From: Desulfuromonadales bacterium
GTDB lineage: Bacteria; Desulfobacterota; Desulfuromonadia; Desulfuromonadales; BM103
NCBI GenBank assembly: GCA_014860225.1
Contig: JACZKE010000009.1
Location: 62,001 to 126,000, forward strand
Length of the DNA: 64,000 nucleotides
Direction: 5' to 3'
This document shows, piece by piece, positions 51,352 to 59,901 of this stretch. A program made the position numbers and the translations under genes. How positions within the stretch are numbered: the first letter of the stretch is position 1; each line of letters starts with the position of its first letter. Under the pieces are notes generated by a model that saw only the letters and a list, made by a program, of their open reading frames with translations, had not been told where the DNA came from and searched no databases.

Positions 51352-53208
51352 ATGACGCTCTTTGCCCGCCCAGCATTTTTATTGCACTGCCGCCGAATTT
51401 TCAGCGGTATGGTGCTGTTCGCCCTGGGCCTTGGCGCCCTCAGCCTCGCCGGTTGCGATCTGGCTGCAGAGTTCGAGACCAGTTGTACGTTCTGTCATCG
51501 TGGTCTGGAACATGCCTCGCCGGCCCATACCGACTGCGCCGATTGCCATGGTGGCAATCCGCGCGCCTGGGACAAGCGGCTGGCGCACCGAAACATGCAC
51601 GGCAAAAAGAACCCGTCTGATCCACAAGTCTGGGAAAAAACTTGCGGTCGCTGTCACCCCGACCAGCTGGCCAGGGTGAAATCGACCCTGATGACCACCA
51701 ACACCGGAATGATCCACAATATTCAATTGACCTGGGAGGGAGAGGATGGCCGGCAATACGGGGCGAAATCGCTGCAGACGTTCGATGCTGCAGGAGAGCC
51801 GCTTGAACTGGCCGGGGTTAAGGATCTCGACCACTTGTCCGGGGAACTCTACCGCAAGTTCTGCGCTCTCTGCCACGTAGGGCTGGAATCGAACCGGGTC
51901 TGGGCCGGCAGCCATGCCAGCGGCTGCGCCGCCTGTCATTTCCCCTACAATGACAATGCCACCTACCAGGGGGGTGATGCCACGGTGCAGCAACAGTGGC
52001 CCTACTCCGAGACCCACCGGATGGCGTCGTTGCCGGACAACCGGGTCTGTCTGCGCTGCCACAACCGCAGCGGTCGCATTGCTCTGGCCTACCAGGGACT
52101 CAACGACGGCAACAACGGCCTGGTGCCGACCATGGGTGGCGAGCCGGGCCCGGTGATGCTAGGCGGGGTCCGCAACGCCGTGCACATTGCCGCCGACATT
52201 CATTTCGACAAAGGGATGGACTGCATTGACTGCCACACCTCCCGCGATCTCATGGGTGACGGCTACAGCTACCGCAACATGTACCACCAGGTGGAGATTG
52301 CCTGCGAGGACTGCCACGGCACTCCGGACGAGCTACCGCACACCGCACGCATCGATCGTGAAAACGCCGAACCGCTGCGGGAATCGCGCAATTATGCCGT
52401 GCCCCTCGAGTACGGGGCCGAGATGGTGCTGACCGCACGCGGGCGGATGTATTCCAATGTCGTGCGCGACGAAGGCAAATTCTGGGTCATCGGCAAGCGC
52501 AGCGGCAAACGCCACGAAAGCAAAGTGATCACTGGAACTGCCGAGCATGACATTCCCGGACACAAACGGCTGGAGTGCTACAGCTGTCATTCCCGGGCAG
52601 TTCCGCAATGTTTCGGCTGTCACACCGAATACGACCAGTCGGGCCGCATGACCGATTTCATAAAGGGTTACGAGACACCGGGGGCCTTCAGCGAAAGCGA
52701 AGACTACCGTGCTCTTTATCCCTTTCCCCTGGCTCTCAACCAGCGCGGGCGAATTTCTCCGGTGACGCCAGGCTGCCAGACTTTCGTCACCGTCCGCGAC
52801 CAGCGTGGCGAGCTCCTGCAGGAGGAGTATGTGGCTCGTTTCAAGGGACGCAACCAGTTGCGTTTTGCACCGTTCTACTCGCACAATACCGGAGCGAAGG
52901 CGGTCGGCTGTGGCGAGTGTCACAGCAACCCGGCTTTCCTCGGTTTTGGTCAGAGCGTGCTTACTAACGGTGAAATCGAAGCGACCCTGCTCTGTGAGAA
53001 ATCGGCGGAAAAGCCTCTCGACGGGTTCATTACCATGTCGGAAGGCAAGACCAGGGCGTTTTCCGCGATTACCCGCGAAGAGTCGCGGCCGCTCAACGGG
53101 GCCGAAGTGCAGCGGGTTCTGGCGGTCAACCTCTGCCTGATCTGCCACGCCAACCCACAGGATCCGATTTACGCCCAGGAACTCGACTATGGACGGCTTG
53201 AACGGTGA
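51352..53208 (+). CDS. extM: Dodecaheme c-type cytochrome lipoprotein ExtM
   Basis: A 618-aa protein with 12 CxxCH motifs (CTFCH, CADCH, CGRCH, CALCH, CAACH, CLRCH, CIDCH, CEDCH, CYSCH, CFGCH, CGECH, CLICH). The N-terminus has basic residues, a hydrophobic run and lipobox LSLAGC (about residue 35), so it is probably a lipoprotein. The start ATG 51352 lacks a good ribosome site; ATG 51409 is possible but loses the basic residues. It matches ExtM, an electron-transfer cytochrome. Confidence 0.9.
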   Translation: MTLFARPAFLLHCRRIFSGMVLFALGLGALSLAGCDLAAEFETSCTFCHRGLEHASPAHTDCADCHGGNPRAWDKRLAHRNMHGKKNPSDPQVWEKTCGRCHPDQLARVKSTLMTTNTGMIHNIQLTWEGEDGRQYGAKSLQTFDAAGEPLELAGVKDLDHLSGELYRKFCALCHVGLESNRVWAGSHASGCAACHFPYNDNATYQGGDATVQQQWPYSETHRMASLPDNRVCLRCHNRSGRIALAYQGLNDGNNGLVPTMGGEPGPVMLGGVRNAVHIAADIHFDKGMDCIDCHTSRDLMGDGYSYRNMYHQVEIACEDCHGTPDELPHTARIDRENAEPLRESRNYAVPLEYGAEMVLTARGRMYSNVVRDEGKFWVIGKRSGKRHESKVITGTAEHDIPGHKRLECYSCHSRAVPQCFGCHTEYDQSGRMTDFIKGYETPGAFSESEDYRALYPFPLALNQRGRISPVTPGCQTFVTVRDQRGELLQEEYVARFKGRNQLRFAPFYSHNTGAKAVGCGECHSNPAFLGFGQSVLTNGEIEATLLCEKSAEKPLDGFITMSEGKTRAFSAITREESRPLNGAEVQRVLAVNLCLICHANPQDPIYAQELDYGRLER

Positions 53209-53238
53209 AGGGCACGAAGCAATCGGAGCTGATGACTG

Positions 53239-54468
53239 ATGGCGGTTAACGGACAAATTCAGGTATTCTGGCTGGCAGTGGTTCTGCTTCTGCTGATGGT
53301 CGGCCCGGTTCGGGCGGCGGAGTCCGGCGTCAACCAGCAGTTGCCGGTGCGGGGGGCGCATGCCGGCCTGGCTTGTGCCGACTGCCACAGCGGCGAAAAC
53401 CAGGGAGGACAGATCTCTGTCTGTATTGACTGCCATGCCGACCAGCAGGGCGTCTTGCACGAAGCGATGGCTCACCGCCGCAGCGAGCAGGCCTTTGCCG
53501 CGGCGGCATTTGACAAGTACGACCCGCAATTTTTCGAGAAAAATTGCAGCAGTTGCCATGTCATCGGCTGTAGTGACTGTCACAGCGGCGGCGCCCACGC
53601 TACCGCCCGACCAAGCCGGGAAGACTGTCACCGCTGCCATCGCGGCTATTTTGTCGGCGCCGACTACTGGGGGCTGGCGCCGCGCGAAGACAGCCAGCGC
53701 TACCAGCGCGGCATCGACGTCGATGGCGAGAAATATCTGAAGATGCGTCCCGACGTGCATGCCGAGGCCGGCCTTGACTGTGGCGACTGCCATTCCATGG
53801 CGAGCCTGGCCGCCGGCTCGCCTGGTAAGGGGTGTCGCGACTGCCATCAGCCTGATTCACGCATCATCGAGCATCGCATTGCCGCCCACCTTGAAAGACT
53901 CGAATGCTACGCTTGCCACGCGGCCTGGGGCGCTCAGGAGTACGGCAGTTTTTTCCTGCGCGTGGCAGACAACCCGATGGGCGACATCTTCCAGGTGAGG
54001 CGGGAACCGGGGAGCGAATACCTGCGCAGCGCCTACCTGAAGCGTCAGGACGCGCCACCACTGGGATGGAACGCGGCCGGCCGGGTGAGTCCGATTCGTC
54101 CGCAGTTCATCGCCTATTACAGTGATCTGCGAGTAGGCAGCAAGCTGGAAAATGTTCTGGCCGCGGCGCAATGGAAAGCCTATGTCCCGCATACGATCCG
54201 CCGCGGGACGGTCGCCTGTGATGCTTGCCACGACGATCCGCGCCGGTTTCTGCTCGAAGCGGCAGAGCGACGCATCTACCTGCCGGACAAAGACGGTATG
54301 ACCCTGCCGTCGTTCTGGGACAGCGAAGGACAGACACTGAGCAACGGCCGGTTTTTCACCCCTGAGGAGTTTGCCCGCCTGTCTCGGCGGAGTCCGGAAT
54401 ACGTGCGGAGCTACATAGAAAAATGGAAAAACCTCGTCAAACACGTCGACACTTCCTCAGAGCGCTGA
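53239..54468 (+). CDS. extN: Nonaheme c-type cytochrome ExtN
   Basis: A 409-aa periplasmic cytochrome with signal peptide (about 1-27, ending PVRAA) and nine CxxCH motifs: CADCH, CIDCH, CSSCH, CSDCH, CHRCH, CGDCH, CRDCH, CYACH, CDACH. Hemes 3 and 4 are packed closely (CSSCHVIGCSDCH). GGAG lies about 10 bases before ATG 53239. Its end overlaps the Rieske gene by 46 bases. Confidence 0.9.
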   Translation: MAVNGQIQVFWLAVVLLLLMVGPVRAAESGVNQQLPVRGAHAGLACADCHSGENQGGQISVCIDCHADQQGVLHEAMAHRRSEQAFAAAAFDKYDPQFFEKNCSSCHVIGCSDCHSGGAHATARPSREDCHRCHRGYFVGADYWGLAPREDSQRYQRGIDVDGEKYLKMRPDVHAEAGLDCGDCHSMASLAAGSPGKGCRDCHQPDSRIIEHRIAAHLERLECYACHAAWGAQEYGSFFLRVADNPMGDIFQVRREPGSEYLRSAYLKRQDAPPLGWNAAGRVSPIRPQFIAYYSDLRVGSKLENVLAAAQWKAYVPHTIRRGTVACDACHDDPRRFLLEAAERRIYLPDKDGMTLPSFWDSEGQTLSNGRFFTPEEFARLSRRSPEYVRSYIEKWKNLVKHVDTSSER

Positions 54469-54812
54469 TTCTGGCCCTGGCAGCGGTGCCGTTATGGCGC
54501 TTTCTGACTCCTCGCATGACAGCGGTCAAACCGGTGTTGCGGATCGGCCGGGACACGATTCCAGTCGATGGAGCTCTGGTCTATCGCGAGTCGCGGGTGG
54601 CGGTCATGCGTACCGCTGATGAGATTTATGCGCTCAACCTGACCTGCACCCATCTCGGATGCACCGTCAGCATCACTCCGAACGGTATCGTTTGTCCCTG
54701 TCATGGCAGTACCTTTAACCGGGCCGGCGAGGTGCTGAGCGGCCCCGCTTCCCGTCGGCTCGACCGGCTGGAGGTCAGGATTGAAGGCGACGACGTGGTG
54801 ATTTTTAGTTAG
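54423..54812 (+). CDS. extO: Rieske 2Fe-2S subunit ExtO
   Basis: A 129-aa Rieske protein. A twin-arginine start (QTRRHFLRA, residues 6-14) and one hydrophobic helix suggest Tat-dependent membrane anchoring; tatB-tatC lie 9 kb away. The cluster motifs are CTHLGC (Cys75, His77 ligands; Cys80) and CPCHGS (Cys91, His94 ligands; Cys93), with a Cys80-Cys93 disulfide expected. It pairs with the b-type subunits ExtP/ExtQ. Confidence 0.93.
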   Translation: MEKPRQTRRHFLRALILALAAVPLWRFLTPRMTAVKPVLRIGRDTIPVDGALVYRESRVAVMRTADEIYALNLTCTHLGCTVSITPNGIVCPCHGSTFNRAGEVLSGPASRRLDRLEVRIEGDDVVIFS

Positions 54813-54853
54813 TTTTCGTCCGGAGTTTCCGGATGGACACTGAGGGAGCATGC

Positions 54854-55474
54854 ATGGTCAAAGATTTTGTGAGCCACCTCTTCCCGCGGGTTGTCCTCCG
54901 CAATAATTTGCGCCTGAGCTATACGTTATGTCTCGGTGGTCTGGCGTTTACCGCTTTTCTGTCGCTGGTCGTCTCCGGGACGCTGTTGCTCTTCTACTAT
55001 GCGCCGACCCCGGGCGGAGCCTTTGAGTCAATTCTCTTTTTTGAAGCGCAGGTCCCTGGCGGCCGCTATCTGCGCAGTCTGCACCGGGTCGCTTCACATG
55101 CTTTTCTGGTATTGATCTTTCTGCACGTCCTGCGGGTCATCCTCACCGGTGCCTACCGCCATCCCCGTGAGTGGAATTGGGTCATCGGTTTTCTGCTGCT
55201 CGGTCTCGGCTTGTTCGAAGCTTATACCGGCTACCTGCTGCCGATGGACCAGCTGGCTTTGTGGGCAACCCAGACCGGTATGGAGCTGCTGGCGACCCTT
55301 CCGGGCGGCGGCCTGCTGCGGACTTTCCTGGTGCCGGACGGCATCGGCCTAAAGCTGTCGCTGCTGCGTTTCTATGCCCTGCATATTGCCATTCTGCCGT
55401 TGACGATTTTGACACTGAGCCTGCTGCATTTTTACCGGGTGCGCAGGAATAAAGGGCTGCTCCCGTATCTATGA
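54854..55474 (+). CDS. extP: b-type cytochrome membrane subunit ExtP (cytochrome b6-like)
   Basis: A 206-aa membrane protein with four helices. Heme ligands: helix B His-x13-His (LHRVASHAFLVLIFLH) and helix D His-x14-His (LHIAILPLTILTLSLLH). The 14-residue spacing in helix D is that of cytochrome b6 rather than mitochondrial cytochrome b. Quinone-site-like GYLLPMDQLALWATQ is present. ATG 54854 has GAGGGAG 5 bases upstream. The TGA overlaps the extQ ATG. Confidence 0.92.
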   Translation: MVKDFVSHLFPRVVLRNNLRLSYTLCLGGLAFTAFLSLVVSGTLLLFYYAPTPGGAFESILFFEAQVPGGRYLRSLHRVASHAFLVLIFLHVLRVILTGAYRHPREWNWVIGFLLLGLGLFEAYTGYLLPMDQLALWATQTGMELLATLPGGGLLRTFLVPDGIGLKLSLLRFYALHIAILPLTILTLSLLHFYRVRRNKGLLPYL

Positions 55475-55884
55475 AGAACTACCTGAGGAGCTCGCCACAT
55501 TTTTTCCGCCCCGTCAAGATTGCTTTCGTCATCGGCGTGGCTGTCCTGTTGCTGCTTGCCTGGCTGTTTCCGGCGCCGCTTCAAGAGGCTGCCGATTACG
55601 GCCGGGTGCCGAATCCCGCGCGATCCGCCTGGTTTTTACTCTGGATGCAGGAGCTGGTCAGTTATTCATCTCGCTTGATCTACCTGATCGCGGCACTGGC
55701 GGTCATTTTTGCCGGACTCCCATGGCTTCCCGGGTTAGCGGCTGCGGAGCGGGCATGCTGGCTGCCAGCCGATCAGAAGAGAGTGAATCGGGTGACATTG
55801 ACTGTTTTTGTCGGCATCATCGCATTAACATTGATCGCCATGTTCTTTCGGGGGCCAAATTGGGCGCTGGTCGTACCGTTCTGA
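55471..55884 (+). CDS. extQ: b-type cytochrome membrane subunit ExtQ (subunit IV-like)
   Basis: A 137-aa membrane protein with three helices. GRVPNPARSAWFLLWMQEL resembles the PNPxxxxWYFLxLQE region of b6f subunit IV/C-terminal cytochrome b. It overlaps extP (ATGA) and runs past the start of the next cytochrome gene. Together ExtO-P-Q would form a quinol-oxidising complex. Confidence 0.88.
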   Translation: MKNYLRSSPHFFRPVKIAFVIGVAVLLLLAWLFPAPLQEAADYGRVPNPARSAWFLLWMQELVSYSSRLIYLIAALAVIFAGLPWLPGLAAAERACWLPADQKRVNRVTLTVFVGIIALTLIAMFFRGPNWALVVPF

Positions 55885-56690
55885 TCCTGTTGCTGCTCTT
55901 CGTGCCGGTGCTGGCGATCGCCGCAGGGAGCTGCGGCAAGTGTCATGCGCCGCATTACGAAGTGATCGGCAGCTGCATGATGTGCCATCGCGGCGATCCG
56001 CGCACCGACCGTCCCGACCTTGCCCATGCCAATCTGATTGGCGGCCGTTTCGCCTATTTCGCCTTGCCCGACAGCCCGGTGACGCAATACGGTGGGCAAC
56101 TTCTCGAGAAAACCGGCTGTCGCCGCTGTCATCGCAGCGGCAATAAGGGCAATCTTTTGGCCAGCGATCTGGATCAGCTGCTGCCCGGTGCACGCCCCGG
56201 AGATGTTCTGCAATCGATCCGCCAGCCGGTCCTGTTCATGCCTGATTTCGGTTTTGCCGAGTCGACGGCGACTATACTGGTTAATGCCCTGTTCGCACAT
56301 TCGGCGCAGGCCGAGCGGCCGTCCGGAGAAATACCCATGTTGGTGCATTTCGAAGGGGTGGAGCGGGCAGAGAATCCCTTTGAGAAACATTGCGGCGGCT
56401 GCCACCGGTTATTGACCAAAACCTGGGGGGGATTGGGGCAAGGTAATATTGGTCCGAATCTGTCCGGGCTGTTCAGTGAATTCTATCCCGGATCGTTCAA
56501 GGATGAGGAGCGCTGGTCGCCAGCAAATCTGGAAAAGTGGCTGAAGAATCCGCGAGCGATACGCAAGGCGGCGCGCATGGGTCCGCAACCCTTGAAGCCT
56601 GAAGAGTTGCGCCAGGTATTGTCCTTTTTCGAGACACCGGCTGCTGCCTCCGCCAGCAGTATCCCTCCTGGTTCAGTGGTGGTGCCGTAA
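55860..56690 (+). CDS. extS: Tetraheme c-type cytochrome ExtS
   Basis: A periplasmic cytochrome of about 276 aa with four CxxCH motifs (CGKCH, CMMCH, CRRCH, CGGCH). The likely start is TTG 55860 with GGGGG about 8 bases before it, giving signal MGAGRTVLILLLLFVPVLA. The frame is open upstream only inside extQ. Geobacter ExtS is called a lipoprotein; here the first Cys after the signal belongs to a heme motif and no good lipobox is seen. It completes the ext operon. Confidence 0.85.
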   Translation: MGAGRTVLILLLLFVPVLAIAAGSCGKCHAPHYEVIGSCMMCHRGDPRTDRPDLAHANLIGGRFAYFALPDSPVTQYGGQLLEKTGCRRCHRSGNKGNLLASDLDQLLPGARPGDVLQSIRQPVLFMPDFGFAESTATILVNALFAHSAQAERPSGEIPMLVHFEGVERAENPFEKHCGGCHRLLTKTWGGLGQGNIGPNLSGLFSEFYPGSFKDEERWSPANLEKWLKNPRAIRKAARMGPQPLKPEELRQVLSFFETPAAASASSIPPGSVVVP

Positions 56691-56729
56691 TCCTGTAAAC
56701 AGTGCCTTGTCCGCGGTAATTGTTAATGT

Positions 56730-56878
56730 TGATGGCGTCGCAAAAAGTCCACCCTACGGCGTTATGACGTTTTTTCAGGACCTCGACATACCATATGTAT
56801 GCCTTCGTCCCTGAAAAAACACCAAGCCTTGTAGGATGAATTTGCTTAGCCATCCCATAAGTTTTTGCGAGTGCATCA
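56730..56878. repeat. 149-base MITE with 4-base target duplication
   Basis: Terminal inverted repeats TGATGGCGTCGCAAAAAGT and (inverted) TGATGCACTCGCAAAAACT match at 15 of 19 positions. ATGT flanks both sides (56726-56729 and 56879-56882). An inner stem GTTTTTTCAGG/CCTGAAAAAAC is present. No coding capacity. Confidence 0.7.
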
Positions 56879-56907
56879 ATGTTGTACGCCCTGAAAGGAG
56901 ATTGATT

Positions 56908-57645
56908 ATGCCTGGTTTGAAAGTTCTGCTGACCCTGATCGGACTGGCGATGCTTGGCGCGGCAGGCTGCTCGCCGCTGCACACCGAGATCGATTTGAGT
57001 TACCGCTGGTCGACGGTATCCGCTGTGACTCTGGAGGCGCCGGCGCAGGATCCCTGGAAGCTGGCACCGGTGATGCGCCAGGAACTGCAGGATCTGGGTT
57101 ATGTACTGACACTGCCGGAATCCGGCACCCCGGACCTGATCGTACGTTTTGACACCCAGGATGCTCGCGACTTAACGCGGGAGGGCTTATTGGTCATCCG
57201 ACCCAAAAGCCTGCATGTCCAGTTAGTTGATCCGGGCAGCGATACCTTACTGGCCGTGGCCGACTATTTTATGCGCAGCGATGAAGATCCGGCCACCGGT
57301 ATGCGAACGGCCCTCGCCGGCCTTTTTCAGCGCATTCTAAAAGCCGACTCCAGCCCGCCAACGATGGTGCGCAGCCAGAGTCAGGAGCCAATCCCTGCGC
57401 AGGAGAAGAGGCTCGAGAGTGAGTCACCATCTGACAAGGCGACGGCAACGATTTCTCCCGCCGCGGGCAACAATGAGCCAAAATCGACGCAGCCGGGAGC
57501 AATAGCGGATCCGCAGCCAGTGACGGTGCCCGCCATCGGCGATGCCGAGCCGATGGTCCGGCCTTTGAAGCAGTCCCCCTGGGCCCCGCGCTTCAAATCC
57601 TGGGGTTTTGCTGATTGGGGCAAAGCTGATGATGCCGAGCGCTGA
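56908..57645 (+). CDS. Hypothetical lipoprotein
   Basis: A 245-aa lipoprotein: signal MPGLKVLLTLIGLAMLGAAGC with the lipid Cys at residue 21. Residues about 25-150 look folded (TEIDLSYRWSTVSAVTLEAP, TPDLIVRFDTQDARDL, SLHVQLVDPGSDTLLAVADYFMRSD). The remainder is a low-complexity Pro/Ser/Glu/Ala linker ending FKSWGFADWGKADDAER. I do not recognise the family. AAAGGAG precedes ATG 56908. It follows the MITE and may be a separate unit from ext. Confidence 0.8.
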   Translation: MPGLKVLLTLIGLAMLGAAGCSPLHTEIDLSYRWSTVSAVTLEAPAQDPWKLAPVMRQELQDLGYVLTLPESGTPDLIVRFDTQDARDLTREGLLVIRPKSLHVQLVDPGSDTLLAVADYFMRSDEDPATGMRTALAGLFQRILKADSSPPTMVRSQSQEPIPAQEKRLESESPSDKATATISPAAGNNEPKSTQPGAIADPQPVTVPAIGDAEPMVRPLKQSPWAPRFKSWGFADWGKADDAER

Positions 57646-57813
57646 CCGGCCTGCACTTGTCGGTCCGGATTGAAGCGTCGTCGTCGATGCCTTGATAGCG
57701 TTGCACGCTGATCCGAAACAACGGATGCTGGTCGTCGAGAACCTGCTCGGTAATACCGCCAAGTATTTTGCGATCCTGATGCCCGGATCGAAATCTTTAC
57801 CAGCTTTTACCCC
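57646..57813. other. Intergenic region with possible gene relic
   Basis: On the minus strand (about 57789-57660) one frame reads ILGGITEQVLDDQHPLFRIS and continues protein-like (QRYQGIDDDASI), but it lacks a start and runs into the lipoprotein gene antisense. It may be a gene fragment. Nothing else was seen. Confidence 0.25.
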
Positions 57814-57842
57814 TTGACCGTATCCGGATAAGCGGATATGGT
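57814..57842 (+). promoter_or_regulatory. arsR-arsC-acr3 promoter and operator
   Basis: TTGACC (57814-57819), 17 bases, and TATGGT (57837-57842). An inverted repeat TATCCG-N6-CGGATA (57821-57838) fills the spacer, suited to ArsR autorepression. It differs from the TTGGC/GCCAA sites of the other arsR. Confidence 0.7.
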
Positions 57843-57848
57843 TCCATT

Positions 57849-58193
57849 ATGCAAAAACAAGCCAGAATATTCAAAGCCCTCTCTGATGGAACCCGCCTGC
57901 GTATCCTGGCGTTGCTGCTGGAAGGTGAATTGTGCGTCTGTGACATTATGGCCGCGCTGGAAATGCCGCAGTCGACCATCTCGCGCCACCTGGCTTACCT
58001 GCGCAACAGCGGCTGGGTGCAGGACCGCCGCCAGGGTGTCTGGATGTATTATCGCCTCAGTTCCGGCGATCACGTTCTGATTCGCGATATGCTGCCGTTG
58101 TTGGCTATTCATCTGACCAACAGCGACGAGTACGCTGTCGCTCTGCAAAAACTGCGTCATTTTCAAAAAGAGCAGGGTCAACGCACCTGCTGA
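57849..58193 (+). CDS. arsR: ArsR family arsenical repressor
   Basis: A 114-aa repressor. RIFKALSDGTRLRILALLLEGELCVCDIMAALEMPQSTISRHLAYLRNSG includes the ELCVCD As(III)-binding motif, as in classic ArsR. No good ribosome site is visible and the ATG lies within 7 bases of the -10, so the transcript may be nearly leaderless. It heads the arsR-arsC-acr3 operon. Confidence 0.95.
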   Translation: MQKQARIFKALSDGTRLRILALLLEGELCVCDIMAALEMPQSTISRHLAYLRNSGWVQDRRQGVWMYYRLSSGDHVLIRDMLPLLAIHLTNSDEYAVALQKLRHFQKEQGQRTC

Positions 58194-58244
58194 TTTTTTT
58201 GTCTGAACAACATCTGTTTATGCGGATGGAAAGGAATCGAATTG

Positions 58245-58673
58245 ATGCCAGACAAACCACGAATACTGTTTCTCTGCACCCACAACTCCTGTCGTTCGCA
58301 GATGGCCGAGGGCTTGGTCAACCACTTCCTCGGCGACCACTGCCAAGCGTTCTCCGCCGGCACCGAGACGACCCGGGTCAATCCTCTGGCGGCTCAAGTC
58401 ATGGCCGAGATCGGCATAGATCTCACGCACCACCGCTCCAAAACTTTAGACGAGTTTGCCGGCGAAAAGTTCGACTACGTCATCAGCCTGTGTGGTGACG
58501 CCAATGAGAAGTGCCCGCTGTTCTTTGGTGGTGTCAAGCGGATCCATATGGGATTCGAGGATCCATCAAGGCTGCCCGGCAGTGAAGCGGAAGTACTGCC
58601 CGAATATCGCCGGGTGCGGGATGAAATCAAAACAGCGATGCAGTCTTTTTTCACTGAGGAACTGCATATGTAA
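58245..58673 (+). CDS. arsC: Arsenate reductase, thioredoxin-coupled (LMW phosphatase type)
   Basis: A 142-aa enzyme reducing As(V) to As(III). The P-loop CTHNSCRSQ starts at Cys11 (with Arg17), and the redox pair is Cys83 and Cys90 (LCGDANEKCP), as in the Staphylococcus pI258 enzyme, so it uses thioredoxin. ATG 58245 or the TTG just before it follows AAAGGA. It sits between arsR and acr3. Confidence 0.96.
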   Translation: MPDKPRILFLCTHNSCRSQMAEGLVNHFLGDHCQAFSAGTETTRVNPLAAQVMAEIGIDLTHHRSKTLDEFAGEKFDYVISLCGDANEKCPLFFGGVKRIHMGFEDPSRLPGSEAEVLPEYRRVRDEIKTAMQSFFTEELHM

Positions 58674-58750
58674 GAAAAAAAATCACCCCTGCTGGCCCAT
58701 AGCAAATACCACCTGACGCAATGTGTTGCGCCGCTGCAAGGATCTTAACC

Positions 58751-59818
58751 ATGTCTACCCTGACTAAAAAACTCTCGTTTCTCGATCGCTATCTTACTCT
58801 GTGGATCTTTGTGGCAATGGCGGTGGGAGTCGCCACCGGCTGGCTGATCCCGGGCGTCAAGGATTTCGTCAATATCTTCACCGTTGGCACCACCAACATC
58901 CCCATCGCCGCAGGCTTGATCCTGATGATGTATCCACCGTTTGCCAAGGTGCGCTACGAGGAGATGCCGGATGTCTTCCGCAACAAAAAGATCCTCGGCC
59001 TTTCGCTGGTCCAGAACTGGGTGATCGGCCCGATCTTGATGTTCATCCTCGCCATCGTATTTTTGCAGGGCTATCCCGAGTACATGGTCGGTCTGATTAT
59101 GATCGGCCTGGCGCGCTGCATCGCCATGGTCATTGTCTGGAACGAGCTGGCCGACGGCAACACCGAATACGCCGCCGGTCTGGTGGCCTTCAACAGTATT
59201 TTCCAGGTGCTGTTCTTCAGCGTTTACGCCTGGTTCTTTATCAGCGTGCTGCCGCCGCTGTTCGGTCTTGAGGGTGCGGTGGTCGAGATCACCATCGGCG
59301 AGATCGCGCAAAGCGTCTTCATTTATCTCGGCATCCCGTTCATCGCCGGGGCTCTGACCCGTCTGATCGGCGTCAAGCTTATGGGGCGTGAACGTTATCA
59401 CGCCGAGCTGGTGCCGAAGATCAGCCCGATCACCCTGATTGCCCTGCTCTTTACCATCGTCGTCATGTTCAGCCTGAAAGGTGAGCTGATCGTGCAGATT
59501 CCCATGGATGTCGTGCGTATCGCCATCCCGTTGTTGATCTACTTCGTGGTCATGTTCCTGGTCTCGTTCTACATGGGTAAAAAGGTCGGCGCCGACTACA
59601 GCAAGACCACCACCCTGGCGTTTACCGCCGCCAGCAACAACTTCGAACTCGCAATCGCGGTGGCCATTGCCGTGTTCGGCATCAACTCCGGTGCCGCCTT
59701 TGCCGCAGTCATCGGACCGCTGGTCGAGGTGCCGGTGATGATCGGTCTGGTGCATGTCGCCTTCTGGTTCCAGAAAAAATATTTTCGACTAGGTGATGCC
59801 GAAACAGGAAACGTTTAG
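58751..59818 (+). CDS. acr3: Arsenite efflux permease ACR3
   Basis: A 355-aa membrane protein with ten hydrophobic segments. [37 protein letters not shown] (with the conserved Cys of ACR3) and [18 protein letters not shown] are family motifs. It exports As(III) made by ArsC. AAGGAT lies upstream of ATG 58751. Confidence 0.97.
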   Translation: MSTLTKKLSFLDRYLTLWIFVAMAVGVATGWLIPGVKDFVNIFTVGTTNIPIAAGLILMMYPPFAKVRYEEMPDVFRNKKILGLSLVQNWVIGPILMFILAIVFLQGYPEYMVGLIMIGLARCIAMVIVWNELADGNTEYAAGLVAFNSIFQVLFFSVYAWFFISVLPPLFGLEGAVVEITIGEIAQSVFIYLGIPFIAGALTRLIGVKLMGRERYHAELVPKISPITLIALLFTIVVMFSLKGELIVQIPMDVVRIAIPLLIYFVVMFLVSFYMGKKVGADYSKTTTLAFTAASNNFELAIAVAIAVFGINSGAAFAAVIGPLVEVPVMIGLVHVAFWFQKKYFRLGDAETGNV

Positions 59819-59901
59819 TTGGTTTCCACCTGGAAACTCCGCACAATCAAATCCGCCGATTGACGCAGAGATTGCGGAAAAGGACCGTTTTCGGACGAAA
59901 A

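Noticed and set aside
52333-53847. 504-codon open frame antisense to extM/extN
   Set aside because: It is the mirror of G/C-rich heme-cytochrome codons; no ribosome site and no recognisable domain.
58745-59755. 336-codon Asp/His/Gln-rich frame antisense to acr3
   Set aside because: Composition is that of the complement of hydrophobic codons; no start signals.
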